Shown in pieces: positions 1 to 6,249 of a DNA stretch of 27,333 nt. This DNA comes from an uncultured Lachnospiraceae bacterium. Lineage in GTDB: Bacteria > Bacillota > Clostridia > Lachnospirales > Lachnospiraceae. Location: positions 296 through 27,628 of the forward strand of contig CAJTOW010000047.1 of the NCBI GenBank assembly GCA_910577655.1. Reading direction: 5' to 3'. A program made the translations under genes and the position numbers. The notes under the pieces were generated by a model. The model did not search any database and was not told the DNA's origin. It saw only the letters and a list, made by a program, of their open reading frames with translations. The number at the start of each line of letters is the position of its first letter. Position 1 is the stretch's first letter.

Positions 1-54
1 ATGACCAATTTTCATCAAAGAAATCAAAGGGGTAGTATCCGAGATTACAATCAT
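1..54 (-). CDS. DUF3368-type PIN-like toxin, N-terminal fragment
   Basis: Only the first 18 codons lie in the window; the gene continues past base 1. The visible N-terminus, MIVISDTTPLISLMKIGH, has the pattern of DUF3368 proteins, in which the early Asp of the SDT/SPL motif is an acidic residue of a PIN-like ribonuclease fold. Its ATG overlaps the stop of the upstream UPF0175 gene in an ATGA arrangement, which is the usual organisation of UPF0175/DUF3368 toxin-antitoxin pairs. Toxin activity is inferred from family and context. Since the upstream antitoxin is disrupted by an insertion, translation by coupling is probably reduced. Whether the rest of the gene is intact cannot be seen. Confidence 0.7.
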   Translation of the reverse strand, partial: MIVISDTTPLISLMKIGH

Positions 55-497
55 GTGAGTACCCCGCTTAGTCCAAGATCCATAAAGGTTTGCAGGTCTT
101 TATCTAAGTCATCCCTGGTCAGGTCAAAATAACACAAACCCAGTTGTCCATATAATTCAATCAAATCCAGTTTATGGATTCCTAGAGCGTGTCTGAAAAT
201 TGCTTTCTGGCAGATGTGCGTCACAGTTTGTGGGAGATTTGGGCCAAATGAAGGGCGCATAGTGGGCTATGTAACCTGAATTTGGCCCAAATATACCGCA
301 AAGTGGGGCGTACAGATGCCGGGAATGAATTTTCAGACACGCTCTAATATTTCAGCGGCTTTGCCGTGGGAAATTTTCCTTTTCAGAATATACGGATAAA
401 GCAATAGTGCATTGCGCTGTAATGCGGCATCCGCAGTCTCATTGGTGACATAAGGTTTCATGGCTTCAGGAATCTGAATCTGTACAGTTGTAAGCAT
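51..497 (-). pseudogene. UPF0175 family antitoxin, interrupted by a MITE
   Basis: Reading leftward from ATG 497-495, the protein runs through IPEAMKPYVTN and ISHGKAAEIL, then enters the inserted element and stops at 335-333. On the far side of the element, the same protein resumes with GIHKLDLIELYGQLG and ends with GLSGVLT at the TGA at 53-51. Removing the element and one TA copy restores one frame, HGKAAEIL-GIHKLDLIELY, the conserved helix-turn-helix-like core of UPF0175 proteins, giving a protein of about 94 residues, normal for the family. Starts at 527 and 506 are possible, but 497 is best spaced from the AAGGGG motif. UPF0175 proteins are usually DNA-binding antitoxins of DUF3368 toxins; here the truncated product would lack the C-terminal half. 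Confidence 0.8.
183..346. mobile_element. 160-bp MITE with 17-bp terminal inverted repeats and TA target duplication
   Basis: The ends are perfect inverted repeats: GAGCGTGTCTGAAAATT at 185-201 and its reverse complement at 328-344. Both are flanked by TA (183-184 and 345-346), and excision down to one TA restores the reading frame of the antitoxin. Weaker inverted similarity continues inward, including ATTTGGGCCAAAT-like blocks near 234-246 and 279-292, so the whole element can fold on itself. It encodes nothing of note. TA duplication is typical of IS630/Tc1-mariner-type transposition, so it was probably mobilised in trans by such an element; that assignment is inference. Confidence 0.88.
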
Positions 498-541
498 AAA
501 GATCATCAACCCCTTCTTAAATAGCATTTTAGATGATACTG

Positions 542-547
542 ATTATA
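542..547 (-). promoter_or_regulatory. Probable -10 box of the toxin-antitoxin operon
   Basis: A perfect TATAAT on the minus strand lies 45 bases before the chosen antitoxin start. The best -35 candidate, TTGATG at 573-568, is 20 bases away, longer than ideal, so only the -10 is assigned. Confidence 0.4.
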
Positions 548-610
548 ACAGATAATCGGCTAATTTGCATCAAGGTTTCACATATTTTCCTATTTTCTGT
601 GTGTCAGTGG

Positions 611-746
611 GTAACAGTTCAGATAGGTCTGCGCACTCGCTGCTCTGACCGTACGAAAACGTAGTGGCCGGAGAGCATCTGCCCCATCGCGCAGCGATTC
701 TCATGGGCAAATGCCGTAACAGTTCAGGGGGTATCTGAACTGTTAC
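611..746 (-). repeat. Family-1 folded intergenic repeat, copy 1
   Basis: This 136-bp unit has 13-bp inverted ends (GTAACAGTTCAGA) and matches the copy at 14774-14908 in the opposite orientation almost end to end. It holds several stem-loops: a terminal 31-base hairpin at 716-746, a middle hairpin around 677-716, and short GC hairpins around 612-655. The middle stem differs in sequence from the other copy but stays paired in both. No target duplication is visible. The rest of 528-864 holds only promoters and leader sequence; no convincing gene was seen on either strand. Confidence 0.75.
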
Positions 747-786
747 CAATCGCTTTAATGCTTTAAATTTGTGTGAATTTAAAGTA

Positions 787-815
787 TTGAAAGAATGAAA
801 ATTTTGTAGTACAAT
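787..815 (+). promoter_or_regulatory. Sigma-A promoter of the ABC importer operon
   Basis: TTGAAA (787-792) and TACAAT (810-815) are separated by 17 bases, 50 bases before the lipoprotein start. Transcription should begin near 822. Confidence 0.75.
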
Positions 816-864
816 AGATACCAGTTTGGCGACAAACAATACAGACATAAGGGAGACGATAATT

Positions 865-1914
865 ATGAAGAAAAAAGTGTTATCCGTAGTCCTGGCCAGT
901 GCGATGGTACTGTCCATGACTGGCTGTGGTTCCAGTACCCAGGAGACCACGGCAGCAGCGACTGAGGCGGCAACCCAGGCAACTTCCCAGGCAGGGGAGG
1001 AGAAGGCAGAGGCCGGCGCTGATACAGCATCTGGCGAGACTTATGTTGTGGGTATCTGCCAGCTGGTACAGCATGACGCTCTGGATGCGGCTACCCTTGG
1101 ATTCAAGGATGCCCTGACGGAAGCATTGGGGGAAGCGGTCACCTTTGATGAGCAGAATGCCCAGGGTGATCCCAACACCTGCTCTACCATCATCAACAGC
1201 TTTGTATCCTCTGATGTGGATCTGATCCTTGCCAATGCCACACCGGCCCTTCAGGCTGCCCAGGCAGGCACCAATGAGATCCCGATTCTGGGAACTTCGG
1301 TTACAGAATATGGCGTTGCTCTTGGGATCGACGGATTCGGCGGTCTGGTAGGCGGCAACATCTCCGGCACCTCTGATCTGGCTCCCCTGGATGAGCAGGC
1401 AGCCATGTTAAACGAGCTGTTCCCGGACGCAAAGAATGTGGGACTTTTGTACTGCTCTGCCGAGGCCAACTCCCAGTATCAGGTAGATACGGTGAAGGCT
1501 GCTCTGGAGGAGCTGGGCTATACCTGCGAGTACTATGCATTTTCTGATTCCAACGATCTGGCTACTATTGTAACCAAGGCTGCTTCTGAGAGCGATGTGA
1601 TCTATGTGCCCACGGACAATACGGTGGCATCCAATACAGAGATCGTGAATAATATCTGCCAGCCGGAGAAGGTTCCGGTGATCGCCGGTGAGGAAGGCAT
1701 CTGTGCAGGTTGTGGTGTGGCTACGCTGTCCATCAGCTACTATGATCTGGGTGTAGGTACCGGGAGAATGGCTGCCAGGATCCTGACAGGAGAGGCGGAC
1801 ATTGCCCAGATGCCCATAGAGTATGCTCCGCAGTTTACCAAGAAGTACAACAAGACTATCTGCGAGGCTCTGGGCATCACGATTCCAGATGATTATGAAG
1901 CGATTGAGGAATAA
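865..1914 (+). CDS. ABC transporter substrate-binding lipoprotein (TrpX-like)
   Basis: This is the extracytoplasmic binding protein of an ABC importer, 349 residues. It starts with MKKK, a hydrophobic stretch, and the lipobox SMTGC with lipidation at Cys21, followed by a Thr/Ala/Glu-rich linker to about residue 60. The rest has two periplasmic-binding lobes resembling PF04392 (YVVGICQLVQHDALD near the start; VGLLYCSAEANS in the middle; VIYVPTDNTVASN later). Start 865 was chosen because it gives the signal peptide and follows AAGGGAG; upstream in-frame codons lack this. PF04392 members include tryptophan/tyrosine transporters (TrpX), but the substrate cannot be read from the sequence, and no T-box leader was seen. 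A permease and an ATPase follow in the same direction. Confidence 0.88.
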   Translation: MKKKVLSVVLASAMVLSMTGCGSSTQETTAAATEAATQATSQAGEEKAEAGADTASGETYVVGICQLVQHDALDAATLGFKDALTEALGEAVTFDEQNAQGDPNTCSTIINSFVSSDVDLILANATPALQAAQAGTNEIPILGTSVTEYGVALGIDGFGGLVGGNISGTSDLAPLDEQAAMLNELFPDAKNVGLLYCSAEANSQYQVDTVKAALEELGYTCEYYAFSDSNDLATIVTKAASESDVIYVPTDNTVASNTEIVNNICQPEKVPVIAGEEGICAGCGVATLSISYYDLGVGTGRMAARILTGEADIAQMPIEYAPQFTKKYNKTICEALGITIPDDYEAIEE

Positions 1915-1916
1915 TC

Positions 1917-1943
1917 GTAGCAGTTCAGGGGTATAACTCTTAC
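1917..1943. repeat. Degenerate family-1 terminal hairpin
   Basis: The 27 bases after the stop codon resemble the 31-base terminal hairpin of the family-1 repeat (compare 716-746 and 6096-6126): GTAGCAGTTCAGGGGTAT, then ACTCTTAC. The dyad is decayed. Confidence 0.45.
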
Positions 1944-1994
1944 GAATACCAGTCGTGTAAAAGTTTTTTGCAGCAAAAGATGGCAGTGGGAATT

Positions 1995-2037
1995 CCGGGA
2001 TTCCGGTTCGCCGGACAGATGGGGAAGCGGAATCCGG
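1995..2037. other. Intercistronic stem-loop in the ABC operon
   Basis: CCGGGATTCCG (1995-2005) can pair with CGGAATCCGG (2028-2037) with one bulge. No T-tract follows. It could protect the 3' end of the highly expressed binding-protein message while the permease is expressed at a lower level; this is inference. Confidence 0.45.
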
Positions 2038-2066
2038 AGTGTCCACACCAGGGAAGGATAACTGGG

Positions 2067-3026
2067 ATGAATTTGATAGGTTTATCATTAGGGAGTTTGT
2101 CGGGACTTTTAAATGCCCTGCCTGGTGCAGTGGCCCAGGGGCTGGTATGGGGGATCATGGCGATCGGTGTCTATATCACATACCGGGTTCTGGATATCGC
2201 GGACCTGACGGTAGATGGTTCCTTGTGTACAGGCGGTGCAGTGTGCATCATGCTGATGCTAAGTGGACAGAATGTATGGGTAGCTATGGCCGGCGCCCTG
2301 GCGGCAGGGATGGCGGCTGGATTTGTGACAGGTATTTTACACACATTTATGGGGATTCCGGCGATTCTGGCGGGGATTCTGACGCAGCTTGGACTATATT
2401 CGGTTAATTTGAAAACAATGGGAAAGGCAAATCAGGCGATCAATGTGGATAAATTTGATCTGCTGGTATCTTTGCGGTTTGTCAAGGGGGTTCCTTTTTA
2501 TAAAAATACCATATTCCTGGTGTCTGTGATCATCGTGATCCTGATCCTTGTGCTCTACTGGTTCTTCGGGACAGAGCTGGGCTGCTCTCTGCGGGCTACG
2601 GGATGTAATGACAAGATGGCCCGGGCCCAGGGAATCAACACAGACTTCAGCCGTGTCCTGGGCCTGATGATTTCCAATGGAATCGTTGCACTTTCAGGAG
2701 CTTTGCTGGCCCAGTATCAGGGCTTTGCAGATATTAACATGGGCCGGGGCGCTATCGTGATAGGCCTTGCCGCTGTCATTATCGGAGAAGCAGTGTTCGG
2801 AAAGGTGTTCCACAATTTTGGACTGCGCCTTCTGGCTGTGGCATTTGGCTCTATCATCTATTACTTTGTTCTGCAGATCGTAATCTGGCTTGGCATTGAT
2901 ACGGATCTTTTAAAGCTTCTCCAGGCTGCAGTGGTTGCGGTATTCCTGGCGATTCCTACCTGGAAGAGCCGGTATTTCACCTCTCCGGTCAGGAAGGCGT
3001 CTGCGGGAAAAGGGGGGAATGGCTGA
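2067..3026 (+). CDS. ABC transporter permease (TrpY-like, BPD_transp_2 class)
   Basis: This is a membrane permease of 319 residues with roughly eight to nine hydrophobic segments. GIMAIGVYITYRVLDIADLTVDGS in its first third is the pattern seen in permeases paired with PF04392 binding proteins, and the EAVFGKVFHNFGLRL region near the end is likewise conserved. The start at ATG 2067 follows GGAAGG with good spacing; an in-frame start at 1968 would add 33 hydrophilic, poorly placed residues. The gene ends TGATG, sharing one base with the ATPase start, so translation is coupled. Together with the neighbours it forms a complete importer; substrate unknown, possibly an aromatic amino acid. Confidence 0.88.
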   Translation: MNLIGLSLGSLSGLLNALPGAVAQGLVWGIMAIGVYITYRVLDIADLTVDGSLCTGGAVCIMLMLSGQNVWVAMAGALAAGMAAGFVTGILHTFMGIPAILAGILTQLGLYSVNLKTMGKANQAINVDKFDLLVSLRFVKGVPFYKNTIFLVSVIIVILILVLYWFFGTELGCSLRATGCNDKMARAQGINTDFSRVLGLMISNGIVALSGALLAQYQGFADINMGRGAIVIGLAAVIIGEAVFGKVFHNFGLRLLAVAFGSIIYYFVLQIVIWLGIDTDLLKLLQAAVVAVFLAIPTWKSRYFTSPVRKASAGKGGNG

Positions 3027-3823
3027 TGCTGGAAGTGAAAAATATTGTCAAAACCTTTAATATCGGTACAGTCAATGAGAAGCAGGCACTGCGGGGAGTG
3101 AATCTGACTCTGGATGATGGTGATTTCGTTACCATCATCGGCGGTAATGGCGCCGGTAAGTCAACTTTTCTTAATGCCATTGCCGGTGTATGGCCGGTGG
3201 ATGACGGGCAGATTATAATAGAAGGAAAGGATATCACCAGGTTCCCGGAATATAAGCGGGCCAGGTTTCTGGGACGTGTATTCCAGGACCCTATGACCGG
3301 CACGGCTGCCAACATGGGGATTGAGGAGAATCTGGCTCTGGCTTTCCGCCGCGGCGGAAGGCGTACCTTGAAGCAGGGGATTACGAACCAGGAGAGAAAG
3401 CTGTATGAGGAAATGCTGGCCAGACTGGGGCTGGGACTCCAGACCCGGATGACCAGCAAGGTAGGGCTGCTCTCCGGAGGCCAGCGGCAGGCTCTGACCC
3501 TTCTGATGGCCACCCTGCGCAGACCTAAGCTGCTTCTCCTGGATGAGCATACGGCTGCCCTGGATCCCAAGACAGCCAGAAAGGTGCTGGATCTGACTGA
3601 TGAAATCGTCCAGGAGCAGGAACTGACCGCCCTGATGGTGACCCACAATATGAAGGACGCCATCCAGCTGGGAAACCGCCTGATCATGATGCATGAGGGA
3701 CGGATCATCTATGATGTGGCAGGGGAAGAGAAGAAGAAGCTTCATGTAGAGGATCTGCTGCATAAGTTTGAAGAGGCCAGCGGGGAAGAATTCGCTAATG
3801 ACAGGATGATGCTGGCAAAGTAA
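3026..3823 (+). CDS. ABC transporter ATP-binding protein (TrpZ-like)
   Basis: This cytoplasmic ATPase of 265 residues powers the importer. All nucleotide-binding motifs are visible: Walker A GGNGAGKS near residues 38-45, Q-loop in VFQDPMTG, signature LSGGQRQALTLL, Walker B LLLLDEHTAALDP, and the H-loop Thr-His in MVTHNMKDA. Size and motifs are normal and the protein appears intact. Its ATG overlaps the permease stop by one base. The operon then ends at the terminator at 3943-3977. Confidence 0.93.
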   Translation: MLEVKNIVKTFNIGTVNEKQALRGVNLTLDDGDFVTIIGGNGAGKSTFLNAIAGVWPVDDGQIIIEGKDITRFPEYKRARFLGRVFQDPMTGTAANMGIEENLALAFRRGGRRTLKQGITNQERKLYEEMLARLGLGLQTRMTSKVGLLSGGQRQALTLLMATLRRPKLLLLDEHTAALDPKTARKVLDLTDEIVQEQELTALMVTHNMKDAIQLGNRLIMMHEGRIIYDVAGEEKKKLHVEDLLHKFEEASGEEFANDRMMLAK

Positions 3824-3942
3824 GGGATACAGTACATTATGCGTGATGCAGAGCAGTCGTCCATGGGAGCCCTTTCCAGAGCCAGTATCCGCCAGCCAGA
3901 GAGCCCCATGGACAGCAAAGCCAGTAAACAGTAACGACCAGA

Positions 3943-3977
3943 CAGACTGCGAAAGTATTTTGCAGTCTGCTCTTTTT
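3943..3977 (+). terminator. Rho-independent terminator of the ABC operon
   Basis: CAGACTGC (3943-3950) pairs with GCAGTCTG (3962-3969), followed by CTCTTTTT. The 3' arm overlaps the promoter of the next gene. An additional dyad, TCCATGGG/CCCATGGA (3860-3867/3905-3912), lies between the ATPase stop and this terminator. Confidence 0.65.
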
Positions 3978-3987
3978 GTGGTATAAT
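3960..3987 (+). promoter_or_regulatory. Promoter upstream of the cytidylate-kinase-like gene
   Basis: A perfect TATAAT (3982-3987) has TTGCAG (3960-3965) 16 bases upstream. The -35 lies within the preceding terminator. The resulting leader of about 190 bases contains the duplicated element at 3995-4177. Confidence 0.55.
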
Positions 3988-3994
3988 ATTCATG

Positions 3995-4177
3995 AAAGCA
4001 AAAAGCAGTGCGGAAAAGGCCAAATAAAAAGGTGCGTTGTGCTCGCACATAAGCAGATTTTTATTTGGCCTTTTCCATAGGGCCGCAAGGCCCGTGAGCG
4101 AGATGGAGCGTAGCGGAATCGAGCTGCACTGCGGACTCAAGGGACTTAATGCAAAGCAAAAAGCAGTGCGGAAAAGG
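3995..4177. repeat. Element bounded by a 25-bp perfect direct repeat, with a 19-bp stem
   Basis: Positions 3995-4019 and 4153-4177 are identical over 25 bases, and the second copy leads straight into the ribosome site of the next gene. Between them, 4012-4030 (GGAAAAGGCCAAATAAAAA) is perfectly complementary to 4058-4076 around a 27-base loop, followed by GC-rich sequence with further short dyads. The layout suggests an insertion that duplicated or captured the leader start of the gene. It does not resemble the other repeat families here. Whether it is mobile or regulatory cannot be decided. Confidence 0.6.
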
Positions 4178-4187
4178 AGGGCATCTT

Positions 4188-4832
4188 ATGGATAAAAGCA
4201 AGCTGGTTATTACGATTGAGCGTCAGTATGGCAGCGGCGGCCGTATTGTAGGAAGGAAGCTGGCGGATGCGCTGGGGATTTCCTTCTATGATGATGAGAT
4301 TCTGAAGATGACTGCGGAACGCAGCGCGGTGGGGGAGCAGTATTTCCGTCTGGCGGATGAAAAGGCGGGGAACAATCTGCTGAGGCGGATCGTCCGCGGT
4401 ATGAAGAAGCCTCCTATTGACGAGCCCAGGAAGGAAGGGGATGTGACCTCCCCGGAGAATCTGTTCCGTTTCCAGTCGGAGGTGATCCGGGAGCTGGCGT
4501 CTACAGAGTCCTGCGTGATCGTGGGCCGCTGTGCGGATTACGTGCTGTCGGCAGCAGATAAGGAGGATCTGATCCGGATCTTTGTTTATGCGGATATTCC
4601 CACCTGCATCCGCCGGACCATGGAGGTAGACGGGATCGAGGATACCAAGGAGGCTCTGGCCAAGCTGAACCAGATTACAAAGCAGAGGAAGGAATACCAC
4701 AAATATTTCACCAACAAAGAGTGGGAGGATGTGTCCAACTACGACCTTCCGATCAATGCCAGTAAGCTGGAGCTGGATCAGGTGGTGGAGCTGATACTGG
4801 TTTATATCCGTATGCGGGGATATGATGTCTGA
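4188..4832 (+). CDS. Cytidylate kinase-like family protein
   Basis: This predicted 214-residue nucleotide-kinase-fold protein matches the cytidylate kinase-like family (PF13189). The N-terminus has VITIERQYGSGGRIVGRKLADALGISFYDDE, where GSGG takes the place of the normal Walker A loop, and VIVGRCADYVL follows mid-protein. It is not the canonical Cmk, whose P-loop is GPSGAGKS. Family members are common in Clostridia, and their substrate is not well defined. The start at 4188 follows AAAAGGAGG; an upstream in-frame ATG at 4149 would translate part of the duplicated leader. The gene has its own promoter and ends before a convergent terminator. Confidence 0.82.
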   Translation: MDKSKLVITIERQYGSGGRIVGRKLADALGISFYDDEILKMTAERSAVGEQYFRLADEKAGNNLLRRIVRGMKKPPIDEPRKEGDVTSPENLFRFQSEVIRELASTESCVIVGRCADYVLSAADKEDLIRIFVYADIPTCIRRTMEVDGIEDTKEALAKLNQITKQRKEYHKYFTNKEWEDVSNYDLPINASKLELDQVVELILVYIRMRGYDV

Positions 4833-4923
4833 CGCGTCAGAACAGATGGAGACCTTGTGAAGCCAGGGTTTTCATAGAGGAAGGAGCGGAACAGACTGTC
4901 TGTAGTTGAAAGTGAATGATAAG

Positions 4924-4975
4924 AAGGCTGCTGCATGCAGGGAGGAATCCTCTTACATACAGCAGCCTTTTCATA
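4924..4975. terminator. Terminator between convergent genes
   Basis: AAGGCTGCTG (4924-4933) pairs with CAGCAGCCTT (4960-4969), followed by TTTC. It sits between the cytidylate-kinase-like gene and the leftward lipoprotein gene and may serve both, though the minus-strand tract is less T-rich. Confidence 0.75.
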
Positions 4976-5016
4976 ACAGTCCGGACACTCTTTAACGGTT
5001 ACGCCTTTTCATAGTC

Positions 5017-5832
5017 TTACTGAATCTCTACCGCCGGGATATCCTTGACAGATATGCTTCCGGTGTATACAACAGTTACCTCCTCGCCTTCTGTGTGCGC
5101 AGAGAAATCCAGCTCGCTGGAGACGAAGGTGAAGAAATCTCCCTGGGCAGATTCCAGAACCATGCTCTCGTCCTCGATCTGTACAATGGTACCCTTGAAG
5201 GCGCTGATCTCTGCTTCCGGAGTGTCATAGGAATCTTCCATGACGATCTTTAAGGCGATTGCATCATCATCCAGGTCTCCCAGATAGGTAATGGTAGCAG
5301 TCTCCCCATTGCTGATGGTACCTACTACATAGGCATTGCTCCGGACCAGGGTATAGTCGCCGTCGTCAGTGGAGATGGTGATGGTATCATCATCGCTGGC
5401 AAGAATCTCGGCCTCCACGGAGGGATCCGTATTCTTGGCGGTCTCAGACTCCAGAACCTCCATGGCAATAGCAGGTACCGGATCATCAGTGGTCTCTGCG
5501 GGGAAGGTGATCTCTATCATGTCCCCGATGGAAAGGGGAAATTCTAAAGTAACATCCGCATCGGAAATGTCATAATCATGCTCCTCGTCCAGTCCGTCGA
5601 TCCGGACAGTCAGGATATCACCATCCATAGCGGTGATGTAGCCCATAATATAATCTTCCTCAATGTCTTCTTCGGTTTCCTCTTCAGAAGTCTCTGCTTC
5701 TGTGGTAGTCTCTTCAGTTCCGGTCGTCGCCTCTGTGGCAGCAGTGGTAGCAGTCTCCTCCTGCTTGGATGAACATGCACTTACACCTAAAGCCAGCACC
5801 AGAAGGCTGGCAGCCAGTAGTCTCTTTTTCAT
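5017..5832 (-). CDS. Putative lipoprotein with three beta-rich repeats
   Basis: A 271-residue secreted lipoprotein: MKKRLLAASLLVLALGVSAC gives a signal peptide with lipobox VSAC, followed by an acidic Thr/Glu linker to about residue 60. Three similar segments of about 60-70 residues follow, each opening with a G-x-I or A-E-I strand and a D-G-D/D-D-T type turn (GYITAMDGDILTV; AEILASDDDTITI; GTIVQIEDESMVL) and closing on a strand with an IxITF/ATITY/VTVVY pattern, suggesting tandem small barrels. The protein is strongly acidic. No catalytic motif was seen and function is unknown; surface or envelope binding is plausible. ATG 5832 follows GAGGAG; a GTG nine bases earlier is less likely. Confidence 0.75.
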   Translation of the reverse strand: MKKRLLAASLLVLALGVSACSSKQEETATTAATEATTGTEETTTEAETSEEETEEDIEEDYIMGYITAMDGDILTVRIDGLDEEHDYDISDADVTLEFPLSIGDMIEITFPAETTDDPVPAIAMEVLESETAKNTDPSVEAEILASDDDTITISTDDGDYTLVRSNAYVVGTISNGETATITYLGDLDDDAIALKIVMEDSYDTPEAEISAFKGTIVQIEDESMVLESAQGDFFTFVSSELDFSAHTEGEEVTVVYTGSISVKDIPAVEIQ

Positions 5833-6095
5833 AATGAACACTCCTCTGTTTTAAAGCTTTGTTGTCTGAAACAAAAATGAGTTTACTACAAAGCCGGGGA
5901 AATTTCTACTGCTTTTTTTATTAATTTTTGTGGGAAAGGATGAAAATTTTGTGAACTTTCCAGAAATAGGAGAAGGAATCCGGGGAAATGTGTCTGGTCC
6001 GGAAGGGCCTTACAAAAATTGTCACAGAAATTTAATAATTTTTCTATGGAACTATCTCGTAAACGGAATTATTTTATGATAAAATGAAACATTAG
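5833..6095. other. Intergenic region between divergent genes
   Basis: AT-rich divergent region upstream of the minus-strand lipoprotein and the plus-strand hydrolase. A TATGAT at 6075-6080 could be the -10 box of the hydrolase gene but has no good -35; TTGTCA at 6019-6024 has only a weak -10 partner. No gene or clear operator was seen. Confidence 0.35.
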
Positions 6096-6126
6096 GTAAC
6101 GGTTTAAGGGGTAGCTGGACTGTTAC
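6096..6126. repeat. Solo family-1 terminal hairpin
   Basis: A 31-base dyad of the same size and design as the terminal hairpins at 716-746 and 14774-14804: GTAAC...GTTAC ends with an AGGGGTA-type loop. Here it stands alone in the leader region of the SH3/NlpC gene, without the rest of the repeat. Confidence 0.6.
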
Positions 6127-6249
6127 GGCGCGGGAATATTTTTTACGTGAAGCCAGGGAAACAAAGGGTTATTTTGGAAACCGGGGGCCGTTGCCGGGAA
6201 GCCGGGGGCGGTCATGGCCGGAGAAATGGATCATATAAGGAGAGAATGC

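Noticed and set aside
780..864. T-box leader before the TrpX-like operon
   Set aside because: No AGGGTGGNACCGCG motif or long specifier structure; only a promoter and short leader.
570..950. 126-codon minus-strand open frame over the family-1 repeat and promoter region
   Set aside because: It crosses the repeat, promoter and signal-peptide region of the lipoprotein gene; no ribosome site or family similarity.
1408..2088. 226-codon minus-strand frame antisense to the substrate-binding protein
   Set aside because: Shadow of a well-supported gene; composition is that of antisense codons.
3161..4048. 295-codon minus-strand frame antisense to the ATPase
   Set aside because: Antisense shadow; plus strand has all ABC motifs.
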